In this document: piece by piece, positions 1 through 8,345 of the stretch
Numbering within the stretch: position 1 is the stretch's first letter
How the letters are laid out: every line of letters begins with the position of its first letter
Origin: Mesorhizobium loti CJ3sym
GTDB taxonomy: Bacteria; Pseudomonadota; Alphaproteobacteria; Rhizobiales; Rhizobiaceae
Reading direction: 5' to 3'
Length of the DNA: 34,490 nucleotides
Assembly (NCBI RefSeq): GCF_000472785.1
Contig: NZ_AXAL01000043.1
Location: 1-34,490 of the forward strand
The notes under the pieces: generated by a model
Seen by the model: only the letters and a program-made list of their open reading frames with translations
Databases searched by the model: none
Told to the model about the DNA's origin: nothing
Position numbers and translations under genes: made by a program

Positions 1-1172
1 ACTTCTCCAAGCATCTCGCTCAGCCGTCCCTTGCGCTCCAAGAGAGGCACCTTTCGCAGATCGGCGCCATCGGCGAACAACAGATCGAAGGCAAAGAAGA
101 TCAAATCCTTTGTCCGGCGCTCCGATAATGCGACCTGCATGGCGGCAAAATCGGGTGCGCCATTCTCGCCCAGAGCCACGATCTCGCCGTCGACGATGAC
201 ATTGGGGAAACTGGCCGCCTCTTTTGCAATGGCGCCAAACTTGTCCGTCCAGTCGAGGCCCTTGCGCGTCCTCAGAGTGGCGGTGCCTTCCTGGACGCGC
301 AACTGGACGCGATACCCGTCGAACTTGATTTCGTGAACCCAGTTCGTTCCCGCAGGCGGGCGAGAAAGGGTCGCGCAAAGCTGTGGTGCGATGAAGTCGG
401 GCATCTTGACCGCTTCAGCACGAACGGCGCGTTTCGGACGTGGCGATGCTTTCGGCGACGGCTTTGGCGATGCCTTTGACGACTTTGAGCGTTCCTCAGC
501 GGCGAGCCCGCGATTGCTGTCCCACACGGCGTCCGCATCGGGCACCGATGAGCCTTGCATCATGAACGGCTTCGGGCCGGCCCCCTTCCCGGCAGCAATC
601 TTTTCCATGCTCCGGCCCGAGGCGACGGACCTGTCCTGCGTCAGCACTGCGTCGCCATTGCCATCAGTCGCGTATTTGTCGCGGTGCTTGATCAAAAGCC
701 AGTTGGTTCGCTTTCCGCCATTGCGGTCGTGCTTCATGCGCACGAGAACGAAACTTCCATGCAGGCGCTTGCCGTCAAGCGTGAATTTCAAATCGCCTTT
801 CTCCAAGGCTTGTTCAGGAGACATAGCGCCTTCTGGCTCCCAGTATCCACGATCCCACAGCTGGACGGTGCCGCCACCATATTGCCCTTTGGGGATCGTG
901 CCTTCGAAGTCGCCGTAGTCCAGCGGATGGTCCTCAACCTCTACCGCAAGGCGTTTATCCTGAGGATCGAGCGATGGACCTTTGGTGACGGCCCAGGACT
1001 TGAAGACACCGTCGAGCTCAAGGCGAAGATCGTAGTGGAGCCGTGTGGCTGCGTGTTTCTGGATTACAAACCGTAGCCGGTTTGATTTCGCGATCAAACG
1101 CTCGCCGCTGGGTTCTTTCGTTTTGGTGAAATCGCGTTTGGTCCGATAGGTATTTAGCTCGCCCTTCGTCAT
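1..1172 (-). CDS. ligD: ATP-dependent DNA ligase LigD (phosphoesterase + ligase domains; C-terminus beyond window)
   Basis: This is the bacterial NHEJ ligase, which works with Ku to clean and seal double-strand breaks. The frame is open from ATG at 1172 to the window edge, 390 codons with no stop. Residues about 30-150 are the 3'-phosphoesterase domain. Its His/Asp/Arg centre (H40, H46, D48, R50, H82, Y86) lines up with H42/H48/D50/R52/H84/Y88 of Pseudomonas LigD. A Ser/Lys/Pro-rich linker follows at about 228-245. The adenylation domain then begins, with the nucleotidyl-lysine motif EIKFDGYR at K283. A polymerase domain, if present, lies off the window. It is downstream of otsA on the same strand after a 276-nt gap in which I found no clear promoter. 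No ku gene is visible here. Identity is secure; the full domain set is not. Confidence 0.93.
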   Translation of the reverse strand, partial: MTKGELNTYRTKRDFTKTKEPSGERLIAKSNRLRFVIQKHAATRLHYDLRLELDGVFKSWAVTKGPSLDPQDKRLAVEVEDHPLDYGDFEGTIPKGQYGGGTVQLWDRGYWEPEGAMSPEQALEKGDLKFTLDGKRLHGSFVLVRMKHDRNGGKRTNWLLIKHRDKYATDGNGDAVLTQDRSVASGRSMEKIAAGKGAGPKPFMMQGSSVPDADAVWDSNRGLAAEERSKSSKASPKPSPKASPRPKRAVRAEAVKMPDFIAPQLCATLSRPPAGTNWVHEIKFDGYRVQLRVQEGTATLRTRKGLDWTDKFGAIAKEAASFPNVIVDGEIVALGENGAPDFAAMQVALSERRTKDLIFFAFDLLFADGADLRKVPLLERKGRLSEMLGE

Positions 1173-1448
1173 GGAAATGCCCCGGCTGATGACGCAACGC
1201 GACTCAACGCCTTTGGCGACATTTGGTTCGGTCCGCGGCGTTCCAGTCCGGTTTTGCCGTGTTTCGGTTGGAACTCTGGCGCCGCCTGCTTCGGAAACGG
1301 CGGCGCCGGATATTTTCGCGCACCGGCCTGCATCGCGCCGCCGAACTTGGTAATTCCGCATGAAAGCGGCCTGCTCGCCGCCACGCAGCTGCTTCCCTTT
1401 GTAAACTCGGTGTGGTCAGGCCGCTTGCAGGATTAGTGCAAACGCACA

Positions 1449-2933
1449 CTACCCCTCGCCCGCGAGCGCGGCGAGAAATGATCGCCGCCATTCTGCTGCG
1501 TCATTGCGCCTGATGCGCTTGAGCAGTGCGCCGTGCCTAGCAATTCGTTCATCAAGGGGCATCACGAGCGCTTTTGCGATGGCATCGGCAACCTCGTCAA
1601 CCGCATAAGGATTCACGATCAGGGACTCCGCAAGCTCTTCCGCCGCACCTGCAAAACGAGACAATACAAGCACTCCGGGATCGGCTGGATCCTGGGCGGC
1701 TATGTATTCCTTTGCCACAAGGTTCATCCCGTCACGCAAAGGCGTGACCAAGCCGACCTGGCTAGCGCGCAACAGACCAGCTAGCCGCGAGCGCGCTACG
1801 GCTCGGTGGATGTAGCGGATCGGGGTCCAGGCCAGATCGGCGTACTTCCCGTTCACCGCGCCAGCAGTTGCCTCTAGCTGTGACCGGATGTCAGCATAGG
1901 CGCTAACCTCCTCGCGCGTGGGCGACGCAATCTGCAAATAAGTTGCCGCCCGCTCTTGTTCAGGGTGCCTTTCCAGCAGGCGAGCGAAAGCCTGCATGCG
2001 GCCGGGCAGACCTTTGGAGTAGTCCAGCCGGTCGACGCCGATGATTTGTTTCAGTCCCAGAATCTGGCGGCGCATGGAATCAATCTGGACATCCTCGGCC
2101 GCGTCGTTGGCCATGCGGGAGAATGAATCGACGTCGATGCCTATTGGGAAGCACTTCGACAACACTGTCCGGCCATTTGCCTCAACTGCGCCGTTGGTAT
2201 CAAAGGTCGTGGAATTGGTGGCTTGCACCGAGCGCCGAAAATTCGCCACGTCCGTTTCGGTCTGGAAACCCACAACGTCATACTGAAGCAGATCGCCGAT
2301 GAGTTCTTCATGGTCGGGTGTGGCTACAAACAGGTCAGGCGGCGGGAACGGAATGTGCAGGAAAAAGCCGATCCGATTGCGGATTCCGAGCCGCCGCAAC
2401 TCGGCGGCCAAGGGGATAAGATGGTAGTCGTGAATCCAGATTAGGTCGTCGTTGCCCGACAACAGTCCCACTAGCGCTTTCGCAAACCGCGCATTGATCT
2501 GCCGGTAGGCGGCTAGAAACTCTGCCCGGTGGTTCACCAAGTCTAGCCGATAATGGAACAGCGGCCATAGCGTACTGTTTGCGTAGCCGTTGTAATATAG
2601 CGAATAATCCTCGCGCGGCAGGATGAGCGCAGCCGTCTCGATCCTACCCAAGCGTTCGAGGCGGATCAGCGGTTGGTCGCTCGCGACAGAGTCCTGATGT
2701 TCGTCGCTTGCTCCGAGCCATAAGCCACCACGCTCGGCCAACGCATCCGCGACACCAACCGCCAGCCCGCCGGCTTGCGACAGATCGCGAATGTTACCTA
2801 ACCTATTCGAGATGACAACCAGTCGGCGCGCAACGTTGGCGATTTGCCTGGGCTCGGCCAATCCGCCCTGGCCATGAGTGGCATCGCCAGACCTTTGCGA
2901 GGTATCGAGACTTTCGTTGGGTCGCTGAAACAA
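1449..2933 (-). CDS. otsA: trehalose-6-phosphate synthase (GT20)
   Basis: OtsA transfers glucose from UDP-glucose to glucose-6-phosphate to make trehalose-6-phosphate, an osmo- and desiccation protectant. The GT20 core starts at RRLVVISNR. It contains HDYHL, GVDRLDYSKGL (phosphate-binding Arg/Lys) and LRDGMNLVAKEY with the sugar-nucleotide Asp/Glu. The open frame runs back to 3182, but its first 80-100 codons resemble nothing in the family. A perfect EcfG promoter (2988-2964, minus) lies inside that stretch, so I place the start downstream of it. TTG at 2933 has an AGGA about 7 nt upstream; TTG at 2861 is the other option. The upstream kinase ends at 3163. No otsB is visible. Function is very likely; the start is uncertain by about 25 codons. 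Confidence 0.9.
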   Translation of the reverse strand: MFQRPNESLDTSQRSGDATHGQGGLAEPRQIANVARRLVVISNRLGNIRDLSQAGGLAVGVADALAERGGLWLGASDEHQDSVASDQPLIRLERLGRIETAALILPREDYSLYYNGYANSTLWPLFHYRLDLVNHRAEFLAAYRQINARFAKALVGLLSGNDDLIWIHDYHLIPLAAELRRLGIRNRIGFFLHIPFPPPDLFVATPDHEELIGDLLQYDVVGFQTETDVANFRRSVQATNSTTFDTNGAVEANGRTVLSKCFPIGIDVDSFSRMANDAAEDVQIDSMRRQILGLKQIIGVDRLDYSKGLPGRMQAFARLLERHPEQERAATYLQIASPTREEVSAYADIRSQLEATAGAVNGKYADLAWTPIRYIHRAVARSRLAGLLRASQVGLVTPLRDGMNLVAKEYIAAQDPADPGVLVLSRFAGAAEELAESLIVNPYAVDEVADAIAKALVMPLDERIARHGALLKRIRRNDAAEWRRSFLAALAGEG

Positions 2934-2963
2934 GGCAAATCCTGAGCTTGAAGACCGCTTGGC

Positions 2964-2988
2964 AACGGTCTGGGCATTCGATTGTTCC
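2964..2988 (-). promoter_or_regulatory. EcfG/RpoE2-type promoter of otsA (exact GGAAC-N16-CGTT)
   Basis: On the minus strand GGAAC (2988-2984) is followed after exactly 16 nt by CGTT (2967-2964), the consensus of the alphaproteobacterial general-stress sigma factor. Transcription would start near 2955. That fits a short leader before a TTG start at 2933 and rules out the upstream extension of the otsA frame. otsA is a known type of target of this sigma factor in rhizobia. Confidence 0.75.
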
Positions 2989-3162
2989 ACGAAATTCGCC
3001 GTAGATTGTCTTGCTGTGCCACGCAAATTTTCGGCCTCGCGCCGGCCATGCCAGAAATGCGCACGCAACGACGAAAGACCTGCGCACGCCAGGGAGTTGG
3101 GCCGCAGCCAGCGTCCGCAATCCCAGTCGGCGTAGTGTCTCACATTATGGCGAGATGAACTT

Positions 3163-3816
3163 TTAGGTCGTTGCCCCCGCAATTGTCTGCCGGGAGAGGC
3201 TTACATGGAAAACGCAAAGCAGGCCGGATGGCTCGTATCGCAAGACAACTCCGCCAGATTGCTCATTGTCGAAAACGCGCGTCAGCAATTGCGTTCCAAA
3301 GCCCTTGCGCGTTGCAGGTATGACCGGAGGCCCTCCTGACTCACGCCATTTCAGCTTGAGTTTACGCCCATCCTCCTCGCCGGTAATCGTCCAGGCGATT
3401 GAAATTGTCCCGGCCCCGTTCGAGAGCGCCCCGTACTTGATGGCGTTGGTCGTGAGCTCATGAAGTGCCAAAGCAAATGAAAGCGCTACGGCTGGCGGAA
3501 GCCAGACATGCTCACCGCTGATCCGAAAACGGTCGAGCGGTGCGTGCGCGGTGATCGAGTTGGCGATCAGATCGCCGAGGTCCGCGCCGCTCCAATTTTG
3601 GCGTGTCAGGGCATCGTGAGCCTTCGCCAGCGAGACGAGCCGGGTCGACAGGTTGCGTCCTGCCTCCGGCAGATCCGCGGCGTTGCGGATTGTCTGGGTG
3701 GCGATCGACTGGACAACCGCCAGCGTGTTCTTCACCCGGTGATTGAGTTCGTTGAGCAGCAGCTGACGTTGCTCTTCGCCACGCTTACGCTCCGAGATAT
3801 CCAAACTGATTTGCAC
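3163..3816 (-). CDS. HWE histidine kinase, C-terminal catalytic part (separated from its sensor by a TAG)
   Basis: This 217-residue open frame holds the transmitter of an HWE/HisKA_2 kinase. The phospho-acceptor region is LLLNELNHRVKN (H26 here). Next come the ATP-binding block LHELTTNAIKYGALS with its Asn, and the family Trp-Glu block KWRESGGPP followed by GFGTQLL. It lies in the same reading frame as the sensor ORF upstream. The 18 codons between them read on as the end of the PAS domain (SSARPIRDPSG...). It is therefore the distal part of one gene, not an independent gene. A GTG at 3816 could allow reinitiation, but no good ribosome site precedes it. HWE kinases commonly feed PhyR, the anti-anti-sigma regulator of EcfG. 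Whether a soluble transmitter is made is unknown. Confidence 0.75.
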   Translation of the reverse strand: MQISLDISERKRGEEQRQLLLNELNHRVKNTLAVVQSIATQTIRNAADLPEAGRNLSTRLVSLAKAHDALTRQNWSGADLGDLIANSITAHAPLDRFRISGEHVWLPPAVALSFALALHELTTNAIKYGALSNGAGTISIAWTITGEEDGRKLKLKWRESGGPPVIPATRKGFGTQLLTRVFDNEQSGGVVLRYEPSGLLCVFHVSLSRQTIAGATT

Positions 3817-3870
3817 GGCACCAATGATGGATCCGCTCGGATCGCGGATCGGACGTGCGCTGGAGAGCAG

Positions 3871-5193
3871 CTAACGGTGAACACCTGACGGCAGAATGTA
3901 TGCAAATTCCTGGTTGTCGATCGTCTCACCGCGCATCGCCCGGCTCAAAGGACGATCTTCGCGAGCGACACGCTGCCCGTCCTTGACGGCCACCGTGTCA
4001 ATAACGAGATCGGGTTCGCCGAATGACTTGGACGTTACCGTCGGTAGACCCATCAACTCGGCCGCGAAGCGATTTCGGATAACCTGGCGAGCTTGAGGGT
4101 CATAAGTAAACCATACGGCTGCCGGCACCGTATCAAGCACGGTCTGCAGCTCTCGCGTACGTTCCGTAATAGCGTGCTCTGCATTGACCATCGCCTGGGC
4201 GATCGTGGCGAACTCGGCCACCGAGGTGGACATTGGCCGAACTTCGCGGCCATTACCGAGCGACTCTGCGCGGCCAGCAAGATCAATCGTGGCTTGGGTC
4301 AGCCTTTTTCCAACAATGTAAGCGAGGGCAAGAGAGATAAGCAGCGCCGCCGCGCCAGTTCCACCAATCGCTGCGAGCGAACGCCAAAGCGGCGCCTGGA
4401 CTTCCGAGAGCGGCACATTGGCGGTGTAAAACCATCCAGAGTACGTAGAACGGTAGTAACCTGCCAGCAGCGTTGTCCCTTCGAAATTGCGGGCCGTGAA
4501 ACTGCCATGAGGCCTGACGATTTTTTCGACATACTCCGGCAACCCAGGCTTTCCCGTCATCTCCTCGTGTTGCTTCGACCGTGCGACGTAACTGCCGTGG
4601 CGATCGCCAATGCCCACAGTCCAGCCATGTGGTACGGCGGGCAACATGACATCGCGAATGCGGGCAGTCGGCACGGATACCGAAAGCAGCCACTCTTCAC
4701 CGTTCGGTCCGGACACGCGTCTCTCGACCGCCACCCGATAGTCCGTGGTGTCTTTGGCCGCGAACACATTGCTGACCGAGATGCCGCCCGATTTCAGCTT
4801 TTCGCGTTCGTCGGTCGTCACAGGGTCGACGGGCGGCAATGGCTCTCCCGGTGCGACCTGCGTGTTTGCAAGTTGGCGGCCATCGAGGTCGCGCAATGCG
4901 ATGATCTTATCCGTGCCCTGCGCAAGCCGACGCGCTTCATCCTCAAACGCTTTCAAATCCCCCTTTACGAGAGACCCCGATTTCGACAACCCATCGACGG
5001 TCGTCTGTAAATTGAGGAGTTCGGCCTCGACCACCAAGGAGACCTGTCGTGCCGTCTGCAAGGCATCCTGTTCAAAGCGGCTTTGTTCATGAAGCGCATA
5101 TTCTACGAGGAGGTAGGCAGCAAACAGCCAGACTGGCAAAACGGCCACCGCGATAAGACCAAGCAAATGAGCCCGAGCCGATCGACGAGGCAT
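3871..5193 (-). CDS. membrane sensor part of an HWE histidine kinase (Cache-TM-HAMP-PAS), ended by a premature TAG
   Basis: This is the input half of a sensor kinase. A first membrane helix lies at about residues 8-28 (LLGLIAVAVLPVWLFAAYLL). An extracytoplasmic double-Cache-like region runs to about 285. A second helix (AALLISLALAYIVG) is followed by a HAMP-like linker and a PAS domain starting near TRELQTVLDTVPAAVW. The ATG at 5193 is chosen because GGAGG sits 5 nt upstream; the frame continues open to 5370. Codon 441 is TAG (3873-3871) where PAS-HWE kinases normally have Trp in a motif like H-R-W-L-L-S-S-A-R-P. TGG to TAG is a single change. The protein would end inside the PAS domain and lack any kinase domain. 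Either the gene is a recent pseudogene or the base is a sequencing error. Confidence 0.75.
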   Translation of the reverse strand: MPRRSARAHLLGLIAVAVLPVWLFAAYLLVEYALHEQSRFEQDALQTARQVSLVVEAELLNLQTTVDGLSKSGSLVKGDLKAFEDEARRLAQGTDKIIALRDLDGRQLANTQVAPGEPLPPVDPVTTDEREKLKSGGISVSNVFAAKDTTDYRVAVERRVSGPNGEEWLLSVSVPTARIRDVMLPAVPHGWTVGIGDRHGSYVARSKQHEEMTGKPGLPEYVEKIVRPHGSFTARNFEGTTLLAGYYRSTYSGWFYTANVPLSEVQAPLWRSLAAIGGTGAAALLISLALAYIVGKRLTQATIDLAGRAESLGNGREVRPMSTSVAEFATIAQAMVNAEHAITERTRELQTVLDTVPAAVWFTYDPQARQVIRNRFAAELMGLPTVTSKSFGEPDLVIDTVAVKDGQRVAREDRPLSRAMRGETIDNQEFAYILPSGVHR

Positions 5194-5501
5194 GCTACCC
5201 TCCGGAAATGGGCTAACCATAGAGACAAGAAAACAAACAACAAGGGACAGCGCGGAGGCATGAAAGCGCCAGCGATACCCCGAGGTTTGGTTTGCTTTGA
5301 TACTACCGACCGGCGGCTCTGCAACGGCTTGCGAGCTTTTCGCTCCATCAAGTGTTGATGGCAAGGGCAAATCTATCTGACGGGGAGCCCGTCACGTCCC
5401 GGGATTATTCCGAGGGGCACGGAGAAATGGCGATCCCGCCGTGAACCGTTCCTCGGTGAGAAGGTTCTATGGCTCATGGTTGACCTGTGGGTAGATGGTA
5501 C

Positions 5502-6398
5502 ATGTTCGACAACTTCGAGCTTGAAATGATTGATACCGAGGGCGGACCGATACGGCTTCGGCACGGCGGATCTGGGCCGCCGCTGCTTCTGATCCATGGC
5601 CATCCCCGCTCGCATATGACGTGGGGCCAAGTTGCGGACTTGCTGTCAGCAGATTTCAGAATTGTGTGCCCGGATCTTCCGGGGTTCGGGCGCTCCTACA
5701 TACCGGCGGACGACCCAGAAAGCAGGTTCTCGTCCAAGCGGGCAAAGGCGGCGACGCTGGTGGAGGTCATGAAAGGGTTGGGCCACGACACTTTCTTCGT
5801 TGCGGGGCATGATCGTGGCAGCCTGGTCGCTTTCAGAATGGCGATGGACCATTCCGATTTGGTGCGAAAGTTGATTACGGTAGATGGATTGCCAGTTATC
5901 GAGCATCTAGAGCGTGCCGACTGGAAATTTGCCCGCGATTGGTACCACTGGTTCTTCTTCGCTCAACCCGAGAAGCCAGAACGGGCCATCCTGGCAGACC
6001 CAATGGCATGGTACAGCGCCTTGCGGCCAGATGAGATGGGACGTGAGGCCTATGACGAGTTGGTTTCCTTCATCCACGATCCTGCTGTCGTCCATGGGAT
6101 GATTGAAGACTACCGCGCAGGTGTCAGGATCGACCATCGCCACGACCGTGATGATCGAGATGCAGGCCGGAAGGTGCGCTGTCCGATGCTTTGCCTCTGG
6201 TCGCTCGACGATGACTTGGAGCAGATCTATGGCGATCCGGTCGCAATATGGAAGCACTGGGCCGACGACGTGGGAGGCTTTGGGATAAAGAGTGGGCACC
6301 ATGTCGCCGAAGAAAATCCAGCCGCTCTCGCGGCAGCATTCAAGGCCTTTCTCCAAAATGATAGCAATTTCGATCGCCGTTGCGTGCCAGGTACCTGA
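5502..6398 (+). CDS. alpha/beta hydrolase, fluoroacetate dehalogenase-like
   Basis: The predicted product is a 298-residue soluble alpha/beta-hydrolase closest in style to haloacetate dehalogenases. It has the oxyanion motif HGHP (32-35) and the nucleophile elbow GHDRGS with Asp104. The halide-pocket pair is H149-W150 in WYHWFF, then DYRAG (203-207), and the catalytic His is in SGHH (266). ATG at 5502 aligns with the family start M-F-x-x-F; an upstream GTG at 5487 is possible. In characterised fluoroacetate dehalogenases two Arg bind the carboxylate (D-R-G-G-R). Here the first is kept (R105) but the second is Leu108, so haloacetate may not be the substrate. It stands alone, divergent from the split kinase and convergent with the PRC-barrel operon. 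The fold is secure, the reaction is not. Confidence 0.85.
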   Translation: MFDNFELEMIDTEGGPIRLRHGGSGPPLLLIHGHPRSHMTWGQVADLLSADFRIVCPDLPGFGRSYIPADDPESRFSSKRAKAATLVEVMKGLGHDTFFVAGHDRGSLVAFRMAMDHSDLVRKLITVDGLPVIEHLERADWKFARDWYHWFFFAQPEKPERAILADPMAWYSALRPDEMGREAYDELVSFIHDPAVVHGMIEDYRAGVRIDHRHDRDDRDAGRKVRCPMLCLWSLDDDLEQIYGDPVAIWKHWADDVGGFGIKSGHHVAEENPAALAAAFKAFLQNDSNFDRRCVPGT

Positions 6399-6430
6399 TC
6401 GTCTGAAGCTAGACTGACAGGTGACGGACC

Positions 6431-6763
6431 TCAGCGTTCGACCCGCACGCTGGATTGCATTGCTGCGAGGTCCTGCTCGGAGCAGCGTAGGACCGGCCGC
6501 ACGGGGTCGGAGATGTCAAGCTTGTCCCACGGAATCCGATAGATGCCTTCTCGATGGCGCAGCCGAATGAGGTCGAGGAGGGCCGTGCCGATCGACAAGG
6601 CTGACAGACGCTCGAACGCCGCGAAAATACCGACATGATACTCAGTGACGACAAGGTCGTCGCCATCTGCCTCGGCGACGATCTCTTCCAAGTGGCCGAT
6701 GCATTGACCCTCCTTCGAGAATACGCGCCGGCCTGCCAGTTGGTCGAGATTTGCGGTTGCCAT
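6431..6763 (-). CDS. PRC-barrel domain protein, second copy
   Basis: This is a 110-residue cytoplasmic protein with a PRC-barrel pattern. It opens DQLAGRRVFSKEGQCIGHLEEI and continues with alternating hydrophobic strands to IPWDKLDISDP, where PRC domains usually end. ATG at 6763 is chosen because it lies 2 nt after the stop of the preceding gene and has GGGAG 7 nt upstream. The open frame extends to 6817 but that would overlap the neighbour. It is the last gene of the lipoprotein-Nramp-PRC-PRC operon. PRC barrels mediate protein or ligand binding, as in RimM or the photosynthetic H subunit. The partner here is unknown; the context suggests a role with the transporter. Confidence 0.8.
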   Translation of the reverse strand: MATANLDQLAGRRVFSKEGQCIGHLEEIVAEADGDDLVVTEYHVGIFAAFERLSALSIGTALLDLIRLRHREGIYRIPWDKLDISDPVRPVLRCSEQDLAAMQSSVRVER

Positions 6764-6765
6764 CG

Positions 6766-7125
6766 TCAAGCTCCCGGAATCCTTCCGACGATGTGGTCGC
6801 GCAACCAGTCCTGCCACTCAAAAATTGCAGTCTTGCGCACATCGACATCGATCTCGATGTCTAGGTCGATGTCGCGAACCTTGCTCCATGCCACCCGATG
6901 AGGCTTGGCATGGCGTTCGCCGCGCAGCTTGGCGACCAGAATGACCATCCAGCGTCCGGGGAGCGGTCCCAAGCGGCGCGCCAGCGCAATCGAGCCAATC
7001 TCGACGGCGATGACCCTTGGGGGCTTACCTTGTCTCAACTGGGCTACTATCCCGTCCACCTTGCCGATCTTGGCCTGATTGCGATCGACAACCTGCTTGT
7101 CCAAAACGTCGCGTATCATGTGCAT
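6766..7125 (-). CDS. PRC-barrel domain protein, first copy
   Basis: This is a 119-residue protein beginning IRDVLDKQVVDRNQAKIGKVDGIV, the typical first strands of a PRC barrel. It continues with RVIAVEIGS and then HRVAWSKVRDIDLDIEIDV. The start ATG (7125) overlaps the stop of the transporter gene by one base and has GGAGG 6 nt upstream, so translation is probably coupled. A highly charged C-terminal part (EWQDWLRDHIVGRIPG) follows the barrel. It has no signal peptide or membrane helix and probably acts in the cytoplasm with the transporter or its PRC paralogue immediately downstream. The domain is clear, the role is inferred only from context. Confidence 0.82.
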   Translation of the reverse strand: MHMIRDVLDKQVVDRNQAKIGKVDGIVAQLRQGKPPRVIAVEIGSIALARRLGPLPGRWMVILVAKLRGERHAKPHRVAWSKVRDIDLDIEIDVDVRKTAIFEWQDWLRDHIVGRIPGA

Positions 7126-8345
7126 CAGCCGCCTCCAAATATTTGTAGAGGAATGGTGACAACCGCAAGGATAAAGCCAAGCGCGATAATAAAGAGCACT
7201 GCCGCGTTGGAGATCACGCCGTTGCGATGTTCGCCTATATAAGACCGGTCATTGAGCAGGAAGAGAAATGGCACAACCGCCAGCGGCAGGCTTGCGGCCG
7301 TAAGGGCCATTGAAAAGATGGTAAGCTTCAGCGGATCAAGGCCGAGCGCAATCGGAATGGCGGCCGCGAAGATTGTGACGGTATAGACCATCGTGAAGCC
7401 TGGATCCTCGCGAGGCTTGCGGTCCTCGCCCCAATTCCACCCGAACCCCTGCGCGACGAGGTATGCCTGCTGAAGGGCGATCTCGACCGTGGCGCCGAAG
7501 CAGGCGATGCCAAGCGAGGCAACGAACAGCACAAAGCCCCAGAAACCGAACACCGGAGTCAGCATCAATGGCAATTGGTGGTAGTCGTCCACTTGGGTGA
7601 TGCCGTTCGCTCCAAGCACCAACGCAGCGACGATAAGCACGGCTATGGAGATGGTCCCGCCGAAACTCATGCCGAGCCCGGCAATGGCGCGATTGATACC
7701 GAGATAACTCTTGTCCCACTTGTCCTCGATAGCTCCCGCGGAATAGAACATGAAGAGATATGGCGAGATGGAAGCACCCAGAATGCTGACAGCCATGAAC
7801 CAGTAAGTAGCGGTGTCATGATGTGGCAAGGAGGGCACCGCACTGACGGCGACTCGGGTCCAGTCAGGCTTGAGGATGACCGCCGCTACGACGAAGCAGA
7901 GCGTCACCAGCCCCAACAGCGAAACGCCTTTTTCAATAAGGCCGAAAGTACCTTTCCACAGCAAGAGCCACGCAATGAAAGCTACCGGCAGCGCCCACCA
8001 TTGGAAGCCGATCCCAGTGGCGAACTCGGCAGCAATGGAGACCCCACCGATTTCAGCAGACAGCACCAGGAAATTGACCAGCAACGTGCTGACCAGAGGC
8101 CAAAGGAACGCATTGAAGCCGAAGCGCTCGCGAATGCCGTCGGCTATCGTGTGCTTGCTGACGGCTGCGAAACGGCCGGCCATCTCCACCAGGAAAATAA
8201 TGCAGATAGTCCCAAGGAGAATCGCCCAGACCAGCTGAAAGTGGAACAATGCACCGGTCTGGGCTGCTGTCGCCAACGATCCGACCTCAAGGAAACCGCC
8301 AACGCTGGTCACCACGCCGAGCGAGATTTCGAGCAATTTTTTCAT
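7125..8345 (-). CDS. divergent Nramp-family metal transporter
   Basis: This is a 406-residue polytopic membrane protein of the Nramp/SLC11 superfamily with about 11 hydrophobic helices. ATG at 8345 overlaps the upstream stop as ATGA. The residues upstream in the open frame are Arg/Ser-rich and not Nramp-like. The first helix carries SVGGFLEVGS where classical Nramps have the DPGN metal motif. The sixth-helix segment reads LGASISPYLFMFYS instead of A-M-P-H. Both transition-metal ligand sets are therefore altered, as in Nramp-related magnesium carriers and other non-canonical members. Cytoplasmic membrane location is certain, the cation is not. The operon also encodes a lipoprotein and two PRC-barrel proteins. 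Confidence 0.87.
   Translation of the reverse strand: MKKLLEISLGVVTSVGGFLEVGSLATAAQTGALFHFQLVWAILLGTICIIFLVEMAGRFAAVSKHTIADGIRERFGFNAFLWPLVSTLLVNFLVLSAEIGGVSIAAEFATGIGFQWWALPVAFIAWLLLWKGTFGLIEKGVSLLGLVTLCFVVAAVILKPDWTRVAVSAVPSLPHHDTATYWFMAVSILGASISPYLFMFYSAGAIEDKWDKSYLGINRAIAGLGMSFGGTISIAVLIVAALVLGANGITQVDDYHQLPLMLTPVFGFWGFVLFVASLGIACFGATVEIALQQAYLVAQGFGWNWGEDRKPREDPGFTMVYTVTIFAAAIPIALGLDPLKLTIFSMALTAASLPLAVVPFLFLLNDRSYIGEHRNGVISNAAVLFIIALGFILAVVTIPLQIFGGG

Noticed and set aside
1173..1448. Gap between otsA and ligD as a possible EcfG promoter region
   Set aside because: The only minus-strand GGAAC there (near 1239) is followed at the -10 position by AATG, not xxTT.
4093..5010. 305-codon open frame on the plus strand
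   Set aside because: It is antisense to the Cache sensor region of the HWE kinase, is Arg/His/Cys-rich and has no recognisable domain; a GC-rich shadow frame.
5441..5450. GGAAC on the minus strand upstream of the HWE kinase
   Set aside because: No TT occurs at N18 or N19, so it does not form an EcfG promoter with the accepted spacing.
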